Source: an uncultured Clostridia bacterium (GTDB lineage: Bacteria > Bacillota > Clostridia > Christensenellales > Aristaeellaceae). Taken from it: a stretch of DNA of 5,186 nucleotides. This document shows, in pieces, positions 1 to 5,159 of this stretch. The number at the start of each line of letters is the position of its first letter. Position 1 is the stretch's first letter. The DNA lies in assembly GCA_934621505.1 (NCBI GenBank), contig CAKTUU010000058.1, positions 1-5,186 on the forward strand. The letters run 5' to 3'. The notes beneath the pieces are model-generated. The model saw only the letters and a program-made list of their open reading frames with translations, made no database searches and was not told where the DNA came from. A program made the translations under genes and the position numbers.

Positions 1-24
1 CAGCCCCTCTGACTGGATTCGTAT

Positions 25-43
25 CGACCGGCTTTGCCGGTCG
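25..43. repeat. Perfect hairpin with TTT loop, first of a pair
   Basis: Bases 25-32 (CGACCGGC) pair perfectly with 36-43 (GCCGGTCG) around a TTT loop. The core CGGCTTTGCCG recurs in the next hairpin, which begins at the very next base. No T-run follows on either strand, so this is not a good stand-alone intrinsic terminator. It could be a REP-like palindromic unit or part of a structured 3' region of a gene to the left. The pairing is read directly from the sequence; the role is unknown. Confidence 0.6.
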
Positions 44-80
44 GGCGGGGAGTTTTCGGCTTTGCCGAAAACATTCCGCC
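44..80. repeat. Long hairpin with TTT loop, second of a pair
   Basis: The inner stem 52-60 (GTTTTCGGC) pairs perfectly with 64-72 around TTT at 61-63. It continues outward through an A-A mismatch (51/73) and two G-T positions (50/74, 49/75) into GGCGG at 44-48 paired with CCGCC at 76-80. That gives a stem of about 17 positions. The two G-T positions are wobble pairs only in plus-strand RNA and become C-A mismatches in minus-strand RNA, so the structure folds better as a plus-strand transcript. It abuts the hairpin at 25-43 and shares its core CGGCTTTGCCG. Confidence 0.6.
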
Positions 81-87
81 AGTCCTT

Positions 88-125
88 CGTCAGAAAAGAT
101 CGCCGTCAGGCGAGCTTTTTTGACG
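88..125. terminator. Probable bidirectional intrinsic terminator
   Basis: Bases 88-104 pair with 109-125 around a GTCA loop. The stem has 17 positions with one A-G mismatch (99/114) and one G-T wobble (93/120). The GC-rich top (CGCC/GGCG) is flanked by AAAAG on one side and CTTTTTT on the other, the usual form of a terminator that works in both directions. It lies about 33 bases past the tetR stop for minus-strand transcription. The T-tract is longer for plus-strand transcription (six T at 116-121) than for minus (four), so it may also serve a convergent gene outside the window to the left. Confidence 0.55.
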
Positions 126-133
126 GCCTGCCG

Positions 134-150
134 CGCCGCGCAAAGCGGCG
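134..150. repeat. Short GC hairpin just after the tetR stop codon
   Basis: CGCCGC at 134-139 pairs with GCGGCG at 145-150 around a five-base loop. On the minus strand it lies seven bases beyond the TAA stop of the TetR-family gene. It has no T-run of its own. It may protect the 3' end of the message or act with the larger hairpin at 88-125. Its loop region (GCAAAGC) resembles the complement of the GCTTTGC core in the hairpins at 25-80, so it may belong to the same palindromic family, though this resemblance is short. Confidence 0.35.
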
Positions 151-157
151 GATGGGG

Positions 158-799
158 TTATGCCCGTACCCAGCTGAGCAGCAGATCCCGCTGGGTTACC
201 AGGGCATGACGGCAGTCAAAGGAATTGTCCGGCGGATAAATCAGACCGGCGGCATATTTCTGGGCAATGGCCAGCAGCGCGTACAAGCTGCTGAAGAACA
301 TTTCCTTTTTGGGAACATCCAGCCGCAGGGTATGGTCGGTTTGGGCACGGGCATAAATGCGGTCAAAGGCGGCGGCAAAATAGCCCACGCTGTCGTAATA
401 GTCCCGCAGTTCCTCCACAGGGGCCTTTTCGTGGCGGATGTACTGGTCAAAATTGGCGTTAAAGCGCAAAAGGTCCGGCTGGTGGTCCAGCAAATCCACA
501 TAGCAGTCCAGGTAAAAGCCAAATTCGTCAATGGCGGTCATGCCGTCGCCGTTGGCCGCCTGGCGGCGCTGCTCCACATCGTGGGCGTACTGCCGCCATT
601 TCAAAGTGCCCAGTTCAATGACCAGCCTGCGCTTTACGCTGAAATAGCGGTACAGCGTGGCCATGCCCATGCCGGAGGCCCGGGCGATATCCGCCATGTT
701 GACGGCTTCAATGCTGCTTTGGGCAAACATCTGAAAGGCGGTTTCCAGCGCCTGGGCGCGCCGGGCTTCCAGCTCGCCGCTGTTTTCTTTGTAGCGCAT
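158..799 (-). CDS. TetR/AcrR-family transcriptional regulator
   Basis: The product is a 213-residue one-component regulator, a normal length for the family. Members bind operator DNA as dimers and release it when a ligand fills the C-terminal domain. Residues about 12-60 form the N-terminal helix-turn-helix: a first helix (RAQALETAFQMFAQ), then MADIARASGMGMATLYRYFS, matching the family pattern IAxxAGVSxGTLYRYF, followed by VKRRL where SK--L is typical. Residues about 70-213 are helical and diverged, as usual for the ligand domain, so the ligand cannot be named. I chose the ATG at 799 because AAGGAAGGAT lies just upstream. An upstream TTG at 838 would add 13 residues, but it has no ribosome site and lies at about the predicted transcript start. 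The gene follows mnmG by 84 bases in the same direction and probably has its own promoter. Its targets are unknown; a self-controlled or left-hand neighbour is the usual case. Confidence 0.9.
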   Translation of the reverse strand: MRYKENSGELEARRAQALETAFQMFAQSSIEAVNMADIARASGMGMATLYRYFSVKRRLVIELGTLKWRQYAHDVEQRRQAANGDGMTAIDEFGFYLDCYVDLLDHQPDLLRFNANFDQYIRHEKAPVEELRDYYDSVGYFAAAFDRIYARAQTDHTLRLDVPKKEMFFSSLYALLAIAQKYAAGLIYPPDNSFDCRHALVTQRDLLLSWVRA

Positions 800-840
800 A
801 AATCCTTCCTTGCAAAAAGGTGTAAGGGGGTCCGGCAAAT

Positions 841-869
841 AGAATAGCCGTTTTTGCGGCGGCGGTCAA
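841..869 (-). promoter_or_regulatory. Candidate sigma-A promoter for the TetR-family gene
   Basis: On the minus strand TTGACC (864-869) is followed by exactly 17 bases and TATTCT (841-846). These match the consensus hexamers at 5 of 6 and 4 of 6 positions. The predicted start of transcription near 834 leaves a leader of about 35 bases before the ATG at 799. No convincing intrinsic terminator separates mnmG from this gene, so read-through from mnmG is also possible. Confidence 0.5.
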
Positions 870-883
870 TGAACAATCTGACG

Positions 884-2773
884 CTATTTTGCCTGTTCGC
901 TGAGGCGCTTGAGCCACACCATCAAAACAGCGATATCCGCCGGGTTTACGCCGGGAATGCGCCCGGCCTGACTGAGACTTTGGGGCCGCTTGGCCGCCAG
1001 CTTTTGCCGGGCCTCGATGCGCAGGCTTTCGATGGCGGAGTAGTCCATATCCTCCGGAATCAGCCAGTCCTCCATGGCCCTTGCCCGGGCCACCTGGGCC
1101 CGCTGCTTTTTCAGATACCCGTCGTATTTGACGCCCAGCTCCGCCTGGGTGCGCACATCTGGGGCGTATTGGGCCAGATCGGGGCACAGGGAATCCAGAT
1201 CCGCCAGGGTTATGGCCGGGCGGCGCAGCAGCTCCTCGGCTGTCAGCGGGGTAGGGGGCGTGGGCTGGCCATGACTGGTCAGCCACTGGTCCCGCCGGGG
1301 GGTGGCAGGCAGCTTGCAGCTGTGCAGGGCCGCCAGCAGACGCTCGGCGCCCTGACGCTTTTGCTCCGCCAGTTCCATACGGCGCTGGCTGGCCAGCCCC
1401 CGGTCAAAGCTCAGCCGGGTCAGGCGCAGGTCCGCGTTGTCCTGACGCAGCAGCAGGCGGTATTCGCTGCGGCTGGTCATCATACGGTAGGGCTCGTCGG
1501 TGCCCTTGGTGCACAGGTCGTCCACCATTACGCCGATGTAGCCCATGTCCCGGGTGATGATCAGCGGTTCCTTATCCTGCAAATAGCAGGCCGCGTTAAT
1601 GCCCGCCAGAATGCCCTGAGCGGCGGCCTCCTCATAGCCAGAGGTGCCGTTGACCTGACCGGCGAAATACAGGCCGGGAACGCGGCGGCTGCCCAGGGTC
1701 AGGCGCAGCTCGGTGGGGTCGATGCAGTCGTATTCAATGGCGTAGGCCAGACGGGTCAGCACCGCGTGCTCCAGCCCGGGCACCGTGTGGTACATGGCCC
1801 ACTGCACCTCCTGGGGCATACTGGAGCTCATGCCCTGCACATACCATTCCGGGCTGTTCAGCCCTTCCGGCTCCAGAAAAATCTGGTGCCGGTCCTTGTC
1901 GGCAAAGCGGCGCACCTTATCCTCAATGCTGGGGCAGTAGCGCGCCCCGGTGCCCTTGATGTCGCCCCGAACCATGGGGGAACGGTGCAGGTTTTCCCGA
2001 ATGATGCGGTGGGTTTCCGGGTTGGTATAGGTCAGGTAGCACATGGCCCGGTTTTGCAGGGGATAGGCTACGCCGATGTCCCCTTCCCCGGCCACGGTCA
2101 GGAAGGAAAAAGGAATGATGGGGTCGTCGCCGGGCTGGGGCTCCATTTTGTCAAAGTCAATGGTGCGCACATCCACCCGGGCAGGGGTGCCGGTTTTGAA
2201 GCGCCGCAGCTGAAAGCCCAGATCCGTCAGGGATTTGGACAGGCCCTCGGCCCGCAGCAGCCCCTGGGGGCCGCTTTCCTTACTGTAGTCGCCAATGATG
2301 ATGCGGCTTTTCAGATACACGCCGCCGCACACCACGCAGGCGCGGCAGGGAAGAAGCTCCCCCGTCATGGTGCGGACGCCGCTGACCTGGCCGTTTTGGG
2401 TCAGAATCTCCATGGCCTCGCCCTGCCGCACGGTCAGATGATCAGTGGCGAACAGGGTATGCATCATATCCTCGTGATAGCGGCGCTTGTCCGCCTGGGC
2501 CCGCAGGCTGTGAACCGCCGGACCCTTGCCCCGGTTGAGCATGCGGCTTTGCAGAAAGGTGCGGTCGATGGACAGACCCATCTGCCCGCCCAACGCGTCC
2601 AGTTCCCGCACCAGATGGCCCTTGCCGGTACCGCCGATAGCGGGGTTGCAGGGCATCAGGGCAACGCTGCCCAGGTCCAGGGTTAAAAGCAGGGTTTCCA
2701 CGCCCATGCGGGCCGCGGCCAGAGCGGCCTCGCAGCCCGCGTGGCCCGCGCCGATGATAATCAGATCGTACAT
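884..2773 (-). CDS. mnmG: tRNA uridine-5-carboxymethylaminomethyl modification enzyme MnmG (GidA)
   Basis: MnmG works with the GTPase MnmE in the cytoplasm to install the (carboxymethyl)aminomethyl group on C5 of wobble uridine U34 in certain tRNAs, using FAD, NADH and methylene-tetrahydrofolate. The 629-residue product is full length for the family. Visible landmarks are the N-terminal FAD-binding GAGHAGCEAA (residues 8-17), the conserved PCNPAIGGTGKGHLVREL (41-58) with Cys42, the second conserved cysteine in GARYCPSIEDK (276-286, Cys280), FKTGTPAR (192-199), the family signature AGQVNGTSGYEEAAAQG (371-387), and DEPYRMMTSRSEYRLLLRQD (426-445). The helical C-terminal domain ends with SQAGRIPGVNPADIAVL (601-617), which MnmE and tRNA contact in known structures. 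The ATG at 2773 has AGAAGGA seven bases upstream. It follows the VanY gene by 28 bases with no terminator, so it is probably the third gene of that unit. mnmE and rsmG, its common Firmicutes neighbours, are absent here. A CxxCxxC stretch at 143-149 is unusual. Confidence 0.97.
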   Translation of the reverse strand: MYDLIIIGAGHAGCEAALAAARMGVETLLLTLDLGSVALMPCNPAIGGTGKGHLVRELDALGGQMGLSIDRTFLQSRMLNRGKGPAVHSLRAQADKRRYHEDMMHTLFATDHLTVRQGEAMEILTQNGQVSGVRTMTGELLPCRACVVCGGVYLKSRIIIGDYSKESGPQGLLRAEGLSKSLTDLGFQLRRFKTGTPARVDVRTIDFDKMEPQPGDDPIIPFSFLTVAGEGDIGVAYPLQNRAMCYLTYTNPETHRIIRENLHRSPMVRGDIKGTGARYCPSIEDKVRRFADKDRHQIFLEPEGLNSPEWYVQGMSSSMPQEVQWAMYHTVPGLEHAVLTRLAYAIEYDCIDPTELRLTLGSRRVPGLYFAGQVNGTSGYEEAAAQGILAGINAACYLQDKEPLIITRDMGYIGVMVDDLCTKGTDEPYRMMTSRSEYRLLLRQDNADLRLTRLSFDRGLASQRRMELAEQKRQGAERLLAALHSCKLPATPRRDQWLTSHGQPTPPTPLTAEELLRRPAITLADLDSLCPDLAQYAPDVRTQAELGVKYDGYLKKQRAQVARARAMEDWLIPEDMDYSAIESLRIEARQKLAAKRPQSLSQAGRIPGVNPADIAVLMVWLKRLSEQAK

Positions 2774-2801
2774 GGATGATTCCTTCTTTGGATCGGTAAA
2801 T

Positions 2802-4082
2802 TTAGTCCGTTACGCCCAGATATTCTTCCAGACACTGGTTTTTGTCCAGCATGGTCAGGCTGTGGGGCAGCCCCACATAACGAATGTGCCAGCATTCGGC
2901 AATGTAGCCGGTGATTTTTTCCTTATCTTCCTGATAGCGGACGATAAAGCCATAGTCCCAGCAGTGTTTGTGCAGCCATTTTTGCTGCTGGGTGCCTTTA
3001 AAGGAGGTGCCCGCCACGGTAATGTCAAAGGCCAGCCCGGTATGATGTTCGCTGGTGCCGGGATCGGCCACGGTTTGCCGGGCGGCGGATGTGGCGTTGC
3101 TTTTGCTGAACCCCTGATCCATATACTCCTTGACCTTACGGTCAAACAGGGTTTGCTGGTACTTGTAGCTGCGGTAGGCGGCGCTGATCTGCCAGCCGGT
3201 TACGCCGTCCTGTTTGGCGGCCTGAAACATGGCGGCCAGGGCCTGGGCGGCGGTGCGGTCGCCCTCCATGTCGTCCCCCCTGACGGTACACAGGGAGGAG
3301 GGAAGCACGTTTTTCAGCAGCACCAGATCGCCGGGCTGATAGTCCTGGTCCACAGGATGGCTACGGTTTACCAGCAGGGGCATGGCGTCCGGATCGGGCG
3401 TGGGGGTAACCGTTACTTGCCTGGCCTGATCGCTGTACAAAACCGCGAAGGTTTTGGCGGCGGCCACGCCGTCCACATCCAGACCGTTCTGGCGTTGGAA
3501 AAGACGCAGGGCCTCCTCGGTGCCTGCGCCAAAACCGCCGTCTACCTCCCCCGTATAAAAACCCAGCTCCCTGAGGCGCTGCTGCATGGCGCGCACCTCA
3601 TCGCCGGAGGAGCCTTTTTTCAGCAGAGAGGGCGTGGGGGTGGGGGTAACCACCGGCTGATAGGTCTGCGCCGTGGAGGCGAACAGCGCCGCACGGGTGC
3701 CCTCGCCCACAATGCCGTCGCCAGTCAGACCATGCTGCTCCTGAAACAGGCGTACCGCTTCCGCCGTGCCGGGGCCGTACTGGCCGTCCACATCCCCTGT
3801 ATAAAAGCCAAGCTCCTTGAGCCGCTGCTGCACATTGCGCACCTCGTCGCCCTTTACGCCGGTTTTCAGCAGGTATGCGGTAGGGGCGGGGGTGGAGCCA
3901 GGCTCCGGGGTTACCAGCAGCATGTTGGAAATGTTGGCCGTGGGGGTGGGGGTGGCGGCGGACTCGGTGTCCAAAACCCGCTTATCCTGTACGGTACGGG
4001 GCAGCAGCACCCCGATCCCAACCAGACCGGCCGCCAGCAGCACGCACAGCACCAGGGTTGACGCCTTGAAACGGACCTTCAT
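2802..4082 (-). CDS. VanY/M15-type D-alanyl-D-alanine carboxypeptidase with two peptidoglycan-binding domains
   Basis: The 426-residue product is a zinc D,D-carboxypeptidase expected to remove the terminal D-Ala from peptidoglycan stem peptides outside the membrane. Residues 1-6 are basic and about 8-28 form one hydrophobic segment (signal anchor or uncleaved signal; no lipobox). Two PG_binding_1 domains follow at about 71-136 and 153-217, each with the pattern GDEVR-x2-QQRL-x-ELGFYTG-x-VDG. Thr/Pro linkers (TPTPT, TPEPGSTPAPT, VTPTPTP, VTPTPDP) separate the domains. The peptidase domain is at about 238-405. It has AAYRSYKYQ (301-309), SEHHTGLAFD (344-353, zinc ligands His346 and Asp353) and ECWHIRYVG (396-404, catalytic Glu396 and zinc ligand His399), so the active site looks complete. 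The ATG at 4082 has GGAGG six bases upstream; the ATG at 4121 would add 13 residues inside the upstream gene and lacks a ribosome site. The gene starts one base after the upstream stop (TGACATG), which suggests translational coupling. Nothing links it to vancomycin resistance: vanRS and vanHAX are absent, so a cell-wall housekeeping role is more likely. Confidence 0.92.
   Translation of the reverse strand: MKVRFKASTLVLCVLLAAGLVGIGVLLPRTVQDKRVLDTESAATPTPTANISNMLLVTPEPGSTPAPTAYLLKTGVKGDEVRNVQQRLKELGFYTGDVDGQYGPGTAEAVRLFQEQHGLTGDGIVGEGTRAALFASTAQTYQPVVTPTPTPSLLKKGSSGDEVRAMQQRLRELGFYTGEVDGGFGAGTEEALRLFQRQNGLDVDGVAAAKTFAVLYSDQARQVTVTPTPDPDAMPLLVNRSHPVDQDYQPGDLVLLKNVLPSSLCTVRGDDMEGDRTAAQALAAMFQAAKQDGVTGWQISAAYRSYKYQQTLFDRKVKEYMDQGFSKSNATSAARQTVADPGTSEHHTGLAFDITVAGTSFKGTQQQKWLHKHCWDYGFIVRYQEDKEKITGYIAECWHIRYVGLPHSLTMLDKNQCLEEYLGVTD
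3538..3605. repeat. Direct repeat copy A (second peptidoglycan-binding domain)
   Basis: This stretch is closely similar to 3784-3851, exactly 246 bases (82 codons) away. It encodes the conserved GDEVR...QQRL.ELGFYTG.VDG part of the second peptidoglycan-binding domain of the VanY-type protein. The in-frame spacing shows domain duplication within the gene. Recombination between the copies would remove or add one domain without breaking the frame. Confidence 0.75.
3784..3851. repeat. Direct repeat copy B (first peptidoglycan-binding domain)
   Basis: This is the partner of the repeat at 3538-3605 and encodes the same part of the first peptidoglycan-binding domain. Shared blocks include GTATAAAA, AGCTCC, GCTGCTGCA and GCGCACCTC. 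Differences are scattered and largely silent or conservative, which points to an older duplication held by selection rather than a recent copy. Confidence 0.75.
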
Positions 4083-4097
4083 GTCAGGCCTCCGGCC
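4083..4097 (-). promoter_or_regulatory. Ribosome binding site of the VanY-type gene inside a small hairpin
   Basis: In the message, GGAGG (4089-4093) lies six bases before the ATG at 4082 and inside the last codons of the upstream gene. The surrounding GGCC-GGA-GGCC (4087-4097) can form a four-pair GC stem that would partly hide the site. Ribosomes finishing the upstream gene would open it, which fits translational coupling across the one-base gap. The stem is short with a triloop, so its effect is uncertain. Confidence 0.5.
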
Positions 4098-5001
4098 ACA
4101 GGGGCGCGGGGTACCAGCCATCCTTCGTCATGGTGCGCAGGGCGGATACCACCTGGGCCCGGTCCTCATGGTAGGTAACGCCGTACCATTTGTCCGGGGT
4201 GGTGTAGACGTGGGCCTTGGCACGTCCGGCCTGCAATTCCTCATTCACCACAAAGGGCAGGAAGTATTCGCCCTTCATGGGGTTTTCCTTCAGGGTGCGG
4301 TCCAGGAAGGGCGCGAAGCCGCCGCGCAGGCAGTCCATCATGGCGGCGGGGAAGCCCCACATGTTCATGCTGACCACGGTTTCCGGGGAAAGACGGGTAT
4401 AGGTCTGCTGATCCTCGGTCATCAGCGGACCGTCCACGCTGGAAATGATGTGAGTGCGCTCCACCAGGCCGCTCAGGCAGCTGTTTTCGTCCAGCTGGCA
4501 TACGCCCCGGGCCACGCTGCCGGTTTCGCTCAGGGTGTTTTTCAGCAGGTAGCCCACCATGCAGTAGTCGCCGTCCCCGTGCAGGTGGGTCAGGTGCTGG
4601 TAGCACAGGCGGAAGGCTTCCCGGCCGTAATAATCGTCGGCGTTGATGGCGCAGAAGGGCGCGTCCACCAGCCCGGCGGCGCTCAGCACCGCGTGGCCGG
4701 TGCCCCAGGGCTTGACGCGGCCCTCGGGCACGGCGTAGCCCTGGGGCAGGTCGCCCAAATCCTGATAGGCGTAATCGATCTGCATATGGCGGCCCACCCG
4801 GTCGCCCAGCACCTGGCGGAAATCCTGCTCATTTTCTTTTTTGATGATGATGACGGCCCGCTCAAAGCCTGCCCGGCGGGCGTCAAACAGGGAGTAATCC
4901 AGAATCAGTTCGCCGTTTGGCCCAACGGGGTCCATCTGCTTCAGGCCGCCGTACCGGCTGCCCATGCCCGCCGCCATAATGACCAAAATGGGTTGCTTCA
5001 T
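4084..5001 (-). CDS. Sugar nucleotidyltransferase-like protein (NTP_transferase family), substrate unknown
   Basis: The 305-residue cytoplasmic protein has the Rossmann-like fold signature of enzymes that join a sugar phosphate to an NTP, releasing pyrophosphate. The N-terminal nucleotide-binding loop is MAAGMGSRYGGLKQMDPVG (9-27), a variant of the G-x-G-[ST]-R...K motif (Arg16, Lys21). PWGTGHAV (98-105) resembles the base/nucleotide contact loop, and INADDYYG (119-126) holds the likely metal-binding aspartates. Further conserved-looking parts are NMWGF (213-217), GEYFLP (244-249) and WYGVTY (272-277). It lacks the extra C-terminal acyltransferase repeats of GlmU-type enzymes, so it is a single-domain transferase. 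The GG-x-KQ-x-DP-x-G loop differs from classic RmlA and GalU, so I do not name a sugar. The start at 5001 has AGGAAAGGAT upstream. A longer reading to a TTG at 5091 would place the promoter -10 inside the gene. It is the first gene of the unit with the VanY-type peptidase and mnmG. Confidence 0.85.
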   Translation of the reverse strand: MKQPILVIMAAGMGSRYGGLKQMDPVGPNGELILDYSLFDARRAGFERAVIIIKKENEQDFRQVLGDRVGRHMQIDYAYQDLGDLPQGYAVPEGRVKPWGTGHAVLSAAGLVDAPFCAINADDYYGREAFRLCYQHLTHLHGDGDYCMVGYLLKNTLSETGSVARGVCQLDENSCLSGLVERTHIISSVDGPLMTEDQQTYTRLSPETVVSMNMWGFPAAMMDCLRGGFAPFLDRTLKENPMKGEYFLPFVVNEELQAGRAKAHVYTTPDKWYGVTYHEDRAQVVSALRTMTKDGWYPAPLWPEA

Positions 5002-5024
5002 CGATGAATCATCCTTTCCTTGCG

Positions 5025-5045
5025 CGCGCGGCAAACAACAGCGCG
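5025..5045 (-). other. Small GC hairpin in the 5' leader of the nucleotidyltransferase message
   Basis: CGCGC and GCGCG (5041-5045 with 5025-5029) can pair around an 11-base loop in the leader of about 55 bases, upstream of the AGGAAAGGAT ribosome site. It does not cover that site, there is no T-run, and I see no riboswitch or leader peptide. It may only stabilise the 5' end of the message. Confidence 0.25.
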
Positions 5046-5062
5046 ACGCTAACATAAAAATT

Positions 5063-5091
5063 ATTATACCATAAAAGAAAACGAACAACAA
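5063..5091 (-). promoter_or_regulatory. Sigma-A promoter of the nucleotidyltransferase-VanY-mnmG unit
   Basis: On the minus strand TTGTTG (5086-5091) is followed by exactly 17 bases and a perfect TATAAT (5063-5068). A TGG just before the -10 gives the extended -10 form (TGnTATAAT). Transcription should start near 5056, leaving a leader of about 55 bases. This is the best promoter in the window and the only clear one before the three-gene unit. Confidence 0.75.
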
Positions 5092-5129
5092 TCCTTATCC
5101 CGTCCAGACTCACGCCCGTCTCATAAAAA

Positions 5130-5140
5130 TATGATATAGT
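5130..5140 (+). promoter_or_regulatory. Probable extended -10 promoter of the divergent gene
   Basis: TGATATAGT (5132-5140) fits the extended -10 form TGnTATAAT with one mismatch; TATGAT at 5130-5135 is an overlapping alternative. No good -35 hexamer is found at 16-18 bases upstream. Transcription would start about 5142-5147, giving a very short leader. An inverted repeat TCATA-AAAA-TATGA (5121-5134) overlaps the -10 and could be a repressor site, though the arms are only five bases. Confidence 0.4.
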
Positions 5141-5146
5141 AAAGGC

Positions 5147-5154
5147 GGGGGTGA
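5147..5154 (+). promoter_or_regulatory. Strong ribosome binding site of the divergent gene
   Basis: GGGGGTGA differs from the ideal GGAGGTGA at one base, where G can still wobble with U in 16S rRNA. It lies five bases before the ATG at 5160. This decides the start: a GTG at 5151 is in the same frame but lies within the site itself. Confidence 0.65.
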
Positions 5155-5159
5155 AAAGA

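Noticed and set aside
1..157. CRISPR array or tRNA in the hairpin-rich left edge
   Set aside because: No regularly spaced repeats with unique spacers of equal length, and no cloverleaf with T-loop consensus. The hairpins differ in length and spacing.
62..847. Open frame on the plus strand across the TetR-family gene
   Set aside because: Shadow frame with no domain. It starts inside a hairpin, lacks a ribosome site, and the opposite strand has a clear TetR helix-turn-helix.
800..883. Intrinsic terminator between mnmG and the TetR-family gene
   Set aside because: Only a four-pair CGGC/GCCG stem with a ten-base loop was found, with no T-run after it on the minus strand.
854..2686. Very long open frame on the plus strand opposite mnmG (about 610 codons)
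   Set aside because: It is an antisense shadow of a GC-rich gene. The protein has no recognisable domain, is rich in Gly/Ala/His/Gln as expected from reversed codons, and the minus strand carries clear MnmG motifs throughout.
4036..4082. Lipoprotein signal in the VanY-type protein (cysteine at residue 13)
   Set aside because: The residues before the cysteine (LVL) do not form a lipobox, and the cysteine sits early in the hydrophobic segment rather than after it.
2802..4082. Part of a vancomycin-resistance cluster
   Set aside because: VanY-type peptidases are common wall enzymes in Clostridia. No vanR/vanS, vanH, ligase or vanX is present, and the neighbours are unrelated.
2526..5007. Further long plus-strand open frames opposite the VanY-type and nucleotidyltransferase genes
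   Set aside because: Low-complexity Gly/Ala/Val/His-rich translations without family resemblance. The minus strand shows catalytic motifs, ribosome sites and operon spacing.
5002..5091. Hydrophobic 30-residue N-terminal extension of the nucleotidyltransferase (possible membrane anchor)
   Set aside because: The extension would start at TTG, upstream of the transcript start, with the TATAAT -10 inside it. AT-rich promoter DNA translates as hydrophobic residues by chance, and a good ribosome site precedes the ATG at 5001.
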